Source: a bacterium
Lineage (GTDB): Bacteria > Krumholzibacteriota > Krumholzibacteriia > Krumholzibacteriales > WJIX01
Assembly: GCA_021160845.1 (NCBI GenBank)
Contig: JAGHBT010000113.1
Location: 1-13,992, forward strand
Reading direction: 5' to 3'
Length of the DNA: 13,992 nucleotides
Shown here: positions 1 to 6,647 of the stretch, piece after piece
How the letters are laid out: the number at the start of each line of letters is the position of its first letter
Numbering within the stretch: position 1 is the stretch's first letter
Translations under genes and position numbers: made by a program
Notes under the pieces: model-generated
What the model was told of the DNA's origin: nothing
The model's database searches: none
The model's input: only the letters and a program-made list of their open reading frames with translations

Positions 1-996
1 GATACAGGTGAAAAACTTATGGAAAACGGAAAGGCCTCCGCGTTGATTGAGATCCCCGAGAATTTCTCCCGCGATTTTCTTGATCGCAAACCGGCGGAAA
101 TAAGGCTTGTGAAAAATCCTGCTGAAACATTCCTCCCGGTTATTGTGGAAGAGATGGTAAAGACCATGGTGGTTTTGCTGGATAGAGCGGCTTTTGTTTT
201 TGCCGGTCCGATAGACATGGCCCGTATTATTTTTGATAGCGACCGCTGGCCGACAGGGGGCGAAATAGAGAGAATTCTCGAGGATTCAAAAGACGGAATC
301 ACTTTGGCGGGGGGCTATATTTCAGGGTCGATTCTTAAATTTAAAACCGAAACCGTCAGTGATCCAAAAGATAACAAGCGGGCGGTAGGATTTAATATAT
401 TTGCTTTTGTGCTACCGGGGAGTATGATTTTCGGGTTGCTCTTTATTAGTGAGATTACATTGAGGGACCTGATCAGAGAAAAGGGCGCGGGGACTCTTCA
501 AAGGATTCTCGTTGCGCCTTTGAGGGGAATGCATGTAGTAACCGGAAAGGTGATGGTAACATTTTGCATAACAGCGGTTACATGTATAATCATTTTGGTT
601 ATAAGCGCTATTGGTTTTGGAGTTAACGTCGGCAGGCCCCTGCCGCTTATTATTCATTTTGTAGGGGTAATACTGATGTCTACCGGCCTGATGTCATTTT
701 TCTATGGATTTATCAATTCAGAGCGGACAGCGGATGCTGTAATGTCGGTTATTATAATTGTTATGGCGCTATTCGGTGGGAGTATGATCCCCTTCGAGCA
801 GTTAAACGGTACACTTCAGGCAATAGGCCATTTCTCGCCGGTTTACTGGGCGGCGGATGGCTTTAAGCAAATATTTATGATGGATGCCGGGCTGAACGAT
901 ATACTCATTGACCTGGTTGTTGTATACGGCATTGCGGTTGTGACTTTGCTTCCCGGGAGTTTTCTTCTTGAAAAGAAGCTCGGCACGGGAGATTGA
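1..996 (+). CDS. ABC-2 type transporter permease, 5' partial
   Basis: This is the membrane subunit of an ABC export system. The reading frame is open to the first base of the window, and residues upstream of the first ATG (base 19) already read like the family, so the gene starts outside the window and the N-terminal membrane helix is missing. The visible part begins in the extracytoplasmic domain, with the family-like segment 'GKASALIEIPENFSRDFL'. From about base 390 there are five hydrophobic segments: near FAFVLPGSMIFGLLFI, FCITAVTCIIILVISAIG, LIIHFVGVILMSTGLMSF, SVIIIVMALFGGSMI and LVVVYGIAVVTLLPGSFLL. Between the first two lies the ABC-2 signature region 'REKGAGTLQRILVAPLRG', typical of ABC2_membrane_3-like permeases. 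It ends with TGA six bases before the next permease, so the two are probably co-transcribed and may form a heterodimer. The ATPase is not in the window and the substrate cannot be told. Confidence 0.9.
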   Translation, partial: DTGEKLMENGKASALIEIPENFSRDFLDRKPAEIRLVKNPAETFLPVIVEEMVKTMVVLLDRAAFVFAGPIDMARIIFDSDRWPTGGEIERILEDSKDGITLAGGYISGSILKFKTETVSDPKDNKRAVGFNIFAFVLPGSMIFGLLFISEITLRDLIREKGAGTLQRILVAPLRGMHVVTGKVMVTFCITAVTCIIILVISAIGFGVNVGRPLPLIIHFVGVILMSTGLMSFFYGFINSERTADAVMSVIIIVMALFGGSMIPFEQLNGTLQAIGHFSPVYWAADGFKQIFMMDAGLNDILIDLVVVYGIAVVTLLPGSFLLEKKLGTGD

Positions 997-1002
997 GGTA
1001 TT

Positions 1003-2235
1003 ATGAGATCAGGTTCGGGAAAAAGAATATTCAATATAGCGGCTGGCGATGTAAGACTCACTGTAAAAGAACGAAGTCTTATTATATGGATATTTCTAAT
1101 GCCTCTTGCATTTATGTTCTTTTTTGGAGTTTCCTTTGGGGGAGGGAGTGGAGGCGTTCCGAAAGCTACAATTACAATTGAAAACAGGGATTCCGGGTTT
1201 CTTGCGCGGGATTTGGTTGAGACGCTGAGGGATGAAAATTTGAATCTTGTCGATTCGCTGGCGGAGGGTGAAAATCCTGTGCGAACGCTTATTATTCCCG
1301 AGGGATTTACAAGGAATATTTTGTCGAGAGAGAAAGTGGAGCTTGTATTAAGAAAAGAGAAAAACTCAAATTTAGATGCCGGCAAGGCGGCCTCTATGGC
1401 TATTTTCAGAAGCCTTGCAAAGGTTGGTTCCGGGCTTCTTGAAATAGAGATCGAAGAAGTTAAAAGAGGTGACAGCCGTTTTATTGTTCAGGGAGACTCG
1501 GTCAGTGGCAATCTCTGGGGTTTATCCGGCGATAGGCCGGAAGCGATCAGGGAGTATAAAACACGTCTTGATACTGTACTTGCCAGAGAGCCGCTTATTA
1601 CACTAAAAGATGAATTCGCGGGAAAGGCGAAAGAAATCCCCGGCGGGTTTCAGTCTTCTGTTCCCGGAAGCCTTGTTATGTTTGTATTGATGGGCATGAT
1701 GTTTAGCGGTACCGCGATTGCCGCTGAAAGGGCTAGTGGCGTGCTTAAAAGAATAGCCGTGAGCCCGGCGGGAAAGATGGAGATTGTATCAGCGAAATTG
1801 CTTGGGAGAATGGTCGTAGCCGGAGCTCAAATACTGTTTCTCCTGATAGCGGGAAGGTTCCTCTTTGGAATTACACTTGGGTCTTCCTATGTTGGGCTGG
1901 TACTTCTTATGGTGGCTTTCGCGTTTTGTACCGGTTCTTTCGCTCTTCTCTTCGGCTCCCTCTTCAGTAATCCTGATCAGGTTTCCGGGTTTGCCGTGTT
2001 AACATCCCTCGCTATGGCATCTCTGGGCGGCTGTTGGTGGCCCCTCGAGGTTGTTTCGAAGTCGTTCAGAATAGTTGCTTTTTGCCTTCCAACCGGATGG
2101 GCCATCGACGGCCTTCACAAAATTATTTCCTTCGGGCACGGTTTATCATCTATCGTTCCGAATATTTTTATTCTAGTTTCCTTCGGGGTTTTCTTTCTTG
2201 TCATTGCCTCTAAAAAACTTAAGGTTACGATGTGA
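1003..2235 (+). CDS. ABC-2 type transporter permease
   Basis: This is a complete 410-residue second permease of the same export system. It has an N-terminal membrane helix at about residues 26-46 (IIWIFLMPLAFMFFFGVSFG), then an extracytoplasmic region of roughly 180 residues containing 'VRTLIIPEGFTRNIL', which parallels the IPENFSRDFL segment of its upstream neighbour. Five C-terminal hydrophobic segments start near SLVMFVLMGMMFSGTAIA. The ABC-2 signature 'ERASGVLKRIAVSPAGKMEI' sits after the first of them. The ATG at 1003 is preceded by TGAGGT at 994-999, which overlaps the stop of the first permease, so translation is probably coupled. The two permeases are similar in plan but clearly diverged, which suggests an ancient duplication and a heterodimeric channel. 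Drug, lipid or polysaccharide export are all possible. The gene converges on the radical SAM gene with 26 bases between; I see no good terminator there. Confidence 0.9.
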   Translation: MRSGSGKRIFNIAAGDVRLTVKERSLIIWIFLMPLAFMFFFGVSFGGGSGGVPKATITIENRDSGFLARDLVETLRDENLNLVDSLAEGENPVRTLIIPEGFTRNILSREKVELVLRKEKNSNLDAGKAASMAIFRSLAKVGSGLLEIEIEEVKRGDSRFIVQGDSVSGNLWGLSGDRPEAIREYKTRLDTVLAREPLITLKDEFAGKAKEIPGGFQSSVPGSLVMFVLMGMMFSGTAIAAERASGVLKRIAVSPAGKMEIVSAKLLGRMVVAGAQILFLLIAGRFLFGITLGSSYVGLVLLMVAFAFCTGSFALLFGSLFSNPDQVSGFAVLTSLAMASLGGCWWPLEVVSKSFRIVAFCLPTGWAIDGLHKIISFGHGLSSIVPNIFILVSFGVFFLVIASKKLKVTM

Positions 2236-2261
2236 GGACAGCGCTGTAATCTTTTGCTGTG

Positions 2262-3197
2262 TTAGTTGTTGTCACGGGCGGCAGTGGTGTAAAAAATATC
2301 TGTCCCCTGTTCTTCCTTTACAATTTTATTCCCTTCAAGAAGTGAATAGATTATTTTTACTACTCCGGGTACGGGGATTCCGAGAGATCGATTGATATCT
2401 TCGACTGTGCAGGGGCGTCTTTGGATAAGTGAAAGGATTTTTTTCTCCGCGTCTGTTTCTGTTTTTTCCGCTTGAACCTTTGGCGCCGCTATAATCTCAG
2501 CCTTTGGACCGAAGAATTGCCGGATCTCCTTTAATCTATTTATGTCGAGGGGGTGTGCGCTTTTTTCAGTACCGGGTCTTACCGCTGTGTTAAGTTGGAT
2601 TGTGTCAAAATCGAGCGTTTTTATAACGGATGACAGGGCGAGAAGATTCTTCCTGTCGGTGTTTATCCCTTCGAGAAATAGGATTTCAAGATATGTTTTT
2701 CCTTTAAACTTGCTCAGAACTGTACGAAGCCCTTCGATAATATTTTTTAGATCACATTCGGGGTGAGGCCGGTTTAAGAGCTGAAAGCTTTCTTCAAGGG
2801 CGGAGTCGAGGGAGGGAAGAAGGATATCCGCCGGCATAAGTTCCTCCTGAACATCCTTTCTATCCATTAGTGAACTGTTGGTTATCACCGCGACAGGGAT
2901 GTCAATGAGCCTTTTTGATTTAGTTATCAGCTCTCCCATTCTGCTGTAAAGTGTCGGTTCTCCAGCCCCGGAGAGGGTGATGACATCCGGTTTTTCAGGC
3001 ATTTCTCTAAGATGGTTGTCAAGTTCGTCGAGCAGTTCTCCGAGCGGATAGAACTCTTCGCGCCGGCATCTTTTATCGGTTGTTTTTCCGCATTCACAGT
3101 ATATACAGTCGAATGAGCAGGTTTTATGAGGAATCACATCTATTCCCAGTGATCTCCCAAGCCTTCTTGAGGGAACCGGGCCAAATATTCTCGTCAC
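2262..3197 (-). CDS. radical SAM protein (COG0731-like) with C-terminal winged-helix-like domain
   Basis: This is a 311-residue radical SAM enzyme. The cluster-binding motif CX3CX2C is at Cys27, Cys31 and Cys34 (CSFDCIYC), which should bind a [4Fe-4S] cluster and S-adenosylmethionine. The N-terminus 'FGPVPSRRLGRSLGID' and the SAM-contacting 'LSGAGEPTLY' (residues 75-84) are typical of the COG0731 Fe-S oxidoreductases distantly related to TYW1. Residues about 248-305 form a separate basic segment with winged-helix character (KILSLIQRRPCTVEDINRSL, then a YSLLEGNKIVKEE wing), so the enzyme may bind nucleic acid or a regulatory partner. The start is GTG at 3195-3197, chosen because AGGAAAGG lies 8 bases upstream on the coding strand (3206-3213). 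It is transcribed divergently from the CoA-transferase gene. The substrate is unknown; neighbours give no clear clue. Confidence 0.88.
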   Translation of the reverse strand: MTRIFGPVPSRRLGRSLGIDVIPHKTCSFDCIYCECGKTTDKRCRREEFYPLGELLDELDNHLREMPEKPDVITLSGAGEPTLYSRMGELITKSKRLIDIPVAVITNSSLMDRKDVQEELMPADILLPSLDSALEESFQLLNRPHPECDLKNIIEGLRTVLSKFKGKTYLEILFLEGINTDRKNLLALSSVIKTLDFDTIQLNTAVRPGTEKSAHPLDINRLKEIRQFFGPKAEIIAAPKVQAEKTETDAEKKILSLIQRRPCTVEDINRSLGIPVPGVVKIIYSLLEGNKIVKEEQGTDIFYTTAARDNN

Positions 3198-3260
3198 AAT
3201 ATTTTCCTTTCCTGTTTTATCAAGCCAATAAGCCTTTTAGAGATGACTTTTCGCCGACGG

Positions 3261-3292
3261 TGGAATATAATAAATTGTGGATTGTTATTCCA
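3261..3292. repeat. 7-bp inverted repeat, possible operator
   Basis: TGGAATA (3261-3267) and TATTCCA (3286-3292) form perfect inverted arms separated by 18 AT-rich bases. They lie 64-95 bases upstream of the radical SAM GTG start. The spacing of about 25 bases between arm starts is larger than most dimeric repressor sites, so an operator role is only a guess. The AT-rich middle could contain the minus-strand -10 region. Confidence 0.25.
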
Positions 3293-3427
3293 GAAAGAAG
3301 TTGAGTTCAGTTTTGACGCTTTTTACAGATACAAAAAACAATTTTGTTAATCATTCACCAATGCTTGCGGTTCAACCGGTTTTTGGACATCATGTACCAG
3401 GGCAAAATTTGTTCTTAGTTGCGATTT

Positions 3428-3456
3428 TTGAATTGAAAATAAAAAGGGAATATTTA
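3428..3456 (+). promoter_or_regulatory. candidate sigma-70-type promoter for the acyl-metabolism cluster
   Basis: TTGAAT (3428-3433) and TATTTA (3451-3456) are separated by exactly 17 bases, about 60 bases upstream of the ATG at 3519. Both hexamers are close to the sigma-70 consensus. The surroundings are AT-rich, so a chance match is possible and no start site can be shown. Confidence 0.35.
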
Positions 3457-3518
3457 ATGGGCATTTTTTTCTTTGCTCTTTAACCAGAGATATTATCATT
3501 CGAGATGGAGGTATCTTT

Positions 3519-5387
3519 ATGAACTCTTGGGTTAAAAAGGTATACGAGAACAAAAAACGCTCGATTGATGAAATTCTAAAAATAGTAAATCCCGGCAGCA
3601 GGATATTTATCGGTTCCGGAGCCGCTGAGCCTCAAAAACTTATTGCTATGCTGATAGAGAAGGGAAAATATATCCAGGATCACGAGACGATAAATCTTAT
3701 TGAGCTTGGAACCTCCATCTACGCCGAATCTGTAATGAGCAAGCCCTTCAAGCAGAACGCCTTCTTTATAGGACCGAATGTCAGAGATGCGGTAAATGAG
3801 GGCAGGGCCGAATATACTCCGATATTTCTTTCAGAGCTTCCGGGCTTTATCCGTTCCGGACGCATGAAAATAGATGTAGCATTTATTCAGGTGGCTCCGC
3901 CGGGTAACTATGGGTTCTGTTCACTGGGGGTTTCAGTGGATGTTGTGAAAGCCGGGGCCGAGAGCGCGGATATAGTTGTCGCGGAAGTAAATACCAGAAT
4001 GCCGCGAACCCTTGGAGATTCTTTTGTTCACCTGAAGGATATTGATTATATTGTGGAGAGCGATTTGCCCCTTCCAACCTTGATTCCCCCCGAACCAAAT
4101 GAAGTTGCTATGAGGATAGGACGGAATGTCGCGAGATTAATTGAAAACGGAGCCACTATCCAAGCAGGTATCGGGATGATTCCAAACGCAGTTCTCAGCC
4201 TTCTGGATGATAAAGAAGACCTTGGAGTCCATACCGAGATGTTTTCAGATGGGATAATAGATCTGGTTGAAAAGGGTGTGATAAACAACAAGAGGAAGTC
4301 TATTCACAATGGTAAGATCATAGCGACATTCTGTATGGGGAGCCAGCGGCTGTACGATTTTGTTGATGATAATCCCCTTATTGAATTTCATCCATGCGAT
4401 TACACAAACGATCCTTTTATAATAGCTCAGAATGACAGGATGGTTTCGTTAAACGCGGCTATACAGATCGATCTTACCGGGCAGGTTTGTGCTGATTCGA
4501 TTGGAGATTATTTTTATTCGGGTATCGGCGGGCAAGTTGATTTTGTGAGGGGAGCGGCGAGAGCTAAATATGGAAAGCCTGTAATTGTTATGCCTTCAAC
4601 TGCAAAGCATGGAACTATCTCCAGAATTGTTTCATCTCTTGACAAAGGCGCAGGGGTTGTGACCTCGCGCGGAGATGTGCATTACGTGGCCACTGAATTT
4701 GGGGTAGTTAACCTGCACGGGAAGAACCTCAGGGAGAGGGCATTGGCTCTTACAAGTATAGCCCATCCTGATTTTCGTGATGACCTGATTAATTACGCCA
4801 AGAAGAGAAATATTGTACATATTGACCAAATGCCTCTTTCTATAGTCGGGCGTTATTATCCGGAAGAATATGAGCATACAGCTGAATTTGGTGACACCGA
4901 AGTATTCTTCAGACCGGTAAAACCGACGGATGAAGCCATGCAGAGAGAATTTTTCTACGCATTGAGTGATCAGTCCATATATTACCGGTTTTTCAATGTT
5001 GTCAAGGCAATGCCGCACGAGAGGCTTCAACCTATGGTGAATATCGATTACCGTGAAGAAATGTCAATAGTAGCCCTAGTCGGGGAGATTGAATTTGAGG
5101 AGATGATAGCGATAGGAAGATTCAGTATCGATCCGGCGGACAATATGGCGGAAGTTGCCTTTGTCGTAAGAGACGATTGGCAGAGGCGCGGTATAGGGTC
5201 TCATTTAATGAATAAGTTGATAGAGATAGCGATAGAGAAGAGAATCAAGGGGTTTAAAGCGGATGTTCTGGCGGAGAACAGAAAGATGCTTTCTCTCTTT
5301 CACAATTGTGGTTATCAGACTAAGACTAAACTTGAAGAGGGTAGTTATTTAGTTTTAATAGATTTTGCCGAAGAAAAGGGTAAATGA
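3519..5387 (+). CDS. acetyl-CoA hydrolase/CoA-transferase fused to GNAT N-acetyltransferase
   Basis: This is a two-domain fusion of 622 residues. Residues about 10-445 are an acetyl-CoA hydrolase/4-hydroxybutyrate-type CoA-transferase: 'GSGAAEPQ' (32-39), 'GIGMIPNAVLSLL' (217-229), the expected catalytic Glu240 in 'GVHTEMFSDG', and the CoA-site glycines 'SGIGGQVDFVRGA' (334-346). In this family the Glu forms a covalent glutamyl-CoA intermediate, moving CoA between acyl groups or releasing it to water. Residues about 460-615 are a GNAT domain with motif A 'QRRGIG' (555-560), the acyl-CoA pyrophosphate loop, so it should acetylate an amine, perhaps a protein lysine. A free-standing CoA-transferase of this class is about 430-500 residues, so the tail is an added domain. 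The ATG at 3519 has GGAGG seven bases upstream. It heads a same-strand cluster with the deacetylase and Buk-Ptb genes. The protein is probably cytoplasmic; acyl specificity is unknown. Confidence 0.93.
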   Translation: MNSWVKKVYENKKRSIDEILKIVNPGSRIFIGSGAAEPQKLIAMLIEKGKYIQDHETINLIELGTSIYAESVMSKPFKQNAFFIGPNVRDAVNEGRAEYTPIFLSELPGFIRSGRMKIDVAFIQVAPPGNYGFCSLGVSVDVVKAGAESADIVVAEVNTRMPRTLGDSFVHLKDIDYIVESDLPLPTLIPPEPNEVAMRIGRNVARLIENGATIQAGIGMIPNAVLSLLDDKEDLGVHTEMFSDGIIDLVEKGVINNKRKSIHNGKIIATFCMGSQRLYDFVDDNPLIEFHPCDYTNDPFIIAQNDRMVSLNAAIQIDLTGQVCADSIGDYFYSGIGGQVDFVRGAARAKYGKPVIVMPSTAKHGTISRIVSSLDKGAGVVTSRGDVHYVATEFGVVNLHGKNLRERALALTSIAHPDFRDDLINYAKKRNIVHIDQMPLSIVGRYYPEEYEHTAEFGDTEVFFRPVKPTDEAMQREFFYALSDQSIYYRFFNVVKAMPHERLQPMVNIDYREEMSIVALVGEIEFEEMIAIGRFSIDPADNMAEVAFVVRDDWQRRGIGSHLMNKLIEIAIEKRIKGFKADVLAENRKMLSLFHNCGYQTKTKLEEGSYLVLIDFAEEKGK

Positions 5388-5413
5388 CAGGAAAGCATGT
5401 TTTATACTGGTGT

Positions 5414-5473
5414 GTTGACTATCAGCGGCGCATGGATACGCTGATTGTATTTATTCGTCGCTCAATCGTCAAC
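5414..5473 (+). promoter_or_regulatory. nested inverted repeats in the leader of the deacetylase gene
   Basis: The 109-base gap before the deacetylase gene holds nested complementary segments. GTTGAC (5414-5419) pairs with GTCAAC (5468-5473). Inside, ATCAGCG (5421-5427) pairs with CGCTGAT (5439-5445) around an 11-base loop. An alternative hairpin, GATTG (5443-5447) with CAATC (5463-5467), shares three bases with the first and directly abuts the outer stem. The two inner hairpins are mutually exclusive, which could form a switch. No T-run follows, so it is not a plain intrinsic terminator. It ends 10 bases before the GAGGTGG ribosome binding site (5484-5490). It matches no riboswitch class I recognise. 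Confidence 0.35.
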
Positions 5474-5496
5474 TTTGGATAAAGAGGTGGAAGAAA

Positions 5497-6639
5497 GTGA
5501 AAGATATCAGGAAAGGCAAAGCCGCCTTTATATATACTAGCGGGGTTTCTGAATTTAACTTTAGTCCTGAGCATCCCTTTAAGCCTTTAAGAGTTGAAAA
5601 GGTTTATAAAATGTGTAAAGAGAGAGGACTTTTATCCGATTCTTCGGTAGCGCTTATCAAGGTTGATGAAGGGCGTGAAGAAGATCTGGCGATTTTCCAC
5701 ACGGCCGATTATATAAATATTTTAAAGAGAGCGGACAGTGGGGAAGCCGTCGATGTAGATATGCTTTATCACGGGATAGGGACTATGGAAAATCCGGTTT
5801 TCAGTGGGTTGTACCAATTTTGTCTTCTGTCTGTTGCCGCTACTCTAAAAGCCGTTGAAATGGTAACCGGCGGTTTTGAAAGCGCGTTTAACCCCTGCGG
5901 TGGGTTTCATCACGCTCATTCAGACCGTGCCGGAGGATTTTGTTATGTCAATGACGCCGTAATAGCGATAAAGAGATTAAAGAAGCTTGGCAGGAGAGTC
6001 GCGTATGTGGACATCGACGCGCATCACTGCGATGGAGTACAGGATGCTTTCTACGATGACCCGGAGGTTCTTATTGTTTCAATCCATGAATCGGGAAGAA
6101 CTCTCTTTCCCTGGGGAGGATTTGAGAATGAAATTGGTAAGGGAAAGGGAAAGGGGTTCAATATTAATATTCCTATGGAGCCTGATACTGATGACGAGGT
6201 ATTTACACTTCTTTTCAATAACATAGTGATGGACTCTGTTAAGAGATTTGATCCCGATGTAATTGTCGGACAGTTCGGGACGGATACATCGGCTACAGAT
6301 CCTCTGACTCATCTAAAAATGACTAACAATGCTTATATCGAATCGATTCAGCTTATGCATAAAAATTTTCCGAATATAGTCGCGCTTGGTGGCGGCGGGT
6401 ATAATATGAAAGATGTTACGAATGGATGGACGTTGTTATGGGCGGAACTAGCGGGACTTGAGGCGGGGGGGGGATATGGTGGAGCAATTGGCGGAGTTTT
6501 AATGGGTGACAGTTCTATACAGGGATCGGATCTTAGGGATATGCGGTCCTATGTTTCGGGCCCCGCGAAGGAAAAACTGGTTCTAAGCGCCGAGAAACTG
6601 ATTTCTTACTATGAAGAAAACATTCAATCGTTTCTTTAA
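5497..6639 (+). CDS. histone deacetylase family protein (AcuC-like, class I HDAC fold)
   Basis: This is a 380-residue zinc-dependent deacetylase, close to the usual AcuC length. The active-site set is complete: the His pair His138-His139 in 'GGFHHAHSD', charge-relay Asp172 and zinc ligands Asp174 and His176 in 'VDIDAHHCDG', third zinc ligand Asp263 in 'GTDTSATD', and the transition-state Tyr302 in 'GGGGYN'. Such enzymes remove acyl groups from lysine; Bacillus AcuC deacetylates acetyl-CoA synthetase. Cys178 replaces the Gly of the common HHGDG form. A loop at 214-220 reads GKGKGKG, encoded by purine repeats, and a G9 run encodes part of Gly324-326. The start is GTG at 5497, supported by GAGGTGG six bases upstream; no ATG is well placed. 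It lies 109 bases after the CoA-transferase/GNAT fusion and 8 bases before Buk-Ptb, so its substrates may be proteins acylated by that GNAT or by acyl-phosphate. A polyamine or other small-molecule deacetylase is an alternative. Confidence 0.93.
   Translation: MKDIRKGKAAFIYTSGVSEFNFSPEHPFKPLRVEKVYKMCKERGLLSDSSVALIKVDEGREEDLAIFHTADYINILKRADSGEAVDVDMLYHGIGTMENPVFSGLYQFCLLSVAATLKAVEMVTGGFESAFNPCGGFHHAHSDRAGGFCYVNDAVIAIKRLKKLGRRVAYVDIDAHHCDGVQDAFYDDPEVLIVSIHESGRTLFPWGGFENEIGKGKGKGFNINIPMEPDTDDEVFTLLFNNIVMDSVKRFDPDVIVGQFGTDTSATDPLTHLKMTNNAYIESIQLMHKNFPNIVALGGGGYNMKDVTNGWTLLWAELAGLEAGGGYGGAIGGVLMGDSSIQGSDLRDMRSYVSGPAKEKLVLSAEKLISYYEENIQSFL
6465..6473 (+). repeat. G9 homopolymer inside the deacetylase gene
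   Basis: Nine consecutive G bases encode the end of Ala323 and Gly324-Gly326. Runs of this length are slippage-prone. A one-base change would frameshift the last ~55 residues, downstream of all the zinc ligands and of Tyr302. Confidence 0.7.
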
Positions 6640-6642
6640 ATC

Positions 6643-6647
6643 GGGAG
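6643..6647 (+). promoter_or_regulatory. ribosome binding site that questions the Buk-Ptb start codon
   Basis: GGGAG abuts the ATG at 6648 with no spacer, too close for normal use. The in-frame TTG at 6657-6659 lies nine bases downstream of it, a normal distance. Translation may therefore start at the TTG, shortening the protein by three residues. No other purine-rich site is visible in the eight-base gap after the deacetylase stop. Confidence 0.4.

Larger units (their letters stand above)
3198..3518. other. divergent intergenic region between radical SAM and CoA-transferase genes
   Basis: This 321-base AT-rich stretch holds no convincing gene. It must carry promoters for the minus-strand radical SAM gene and the plus-strand acyl-metabolism cluster. 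It contains the candidate promoter at 3428-3456, an inverted repeat at 3261-3292, a short inverted repeat AACAA/TTGTT at 3337-3348, and the GGAGG ribosome binding site at 3507-3511, seven bases before the ATG at 3519. Open frames crossing it on either strand lack ribosome binding sites and family-like sequence. Confidence 0.7.

Noticed and set aside
843..1385. 180-codon open frame on the minus strand across the two permeases
   Set aside because: It is antisense to two well-supported permease genes, has Ser/Pro-rich low-sense sequence and no ribosome binding site.
2238..2247. 10-base palindrome ACAGCGCTGT after the second permease, as a terminator
   Set aside because: It has no loop and no T-run on either side, so it is not an intrinsic terminator.
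3347..3553. 68-codon minus-strand open frame over the start of the CoA-transferase gene
   Set aside because: It overlaps the promoter, ribosome binding site and start of a solid gene and has no start signal of its own.
4632..5030. 132-codon minus-strand open frame inside the CoA-transferase-GNAT gene
   Set aside because: It lies wholly antisense to a gene with clear motifs on both sides and shows no family resemblance.
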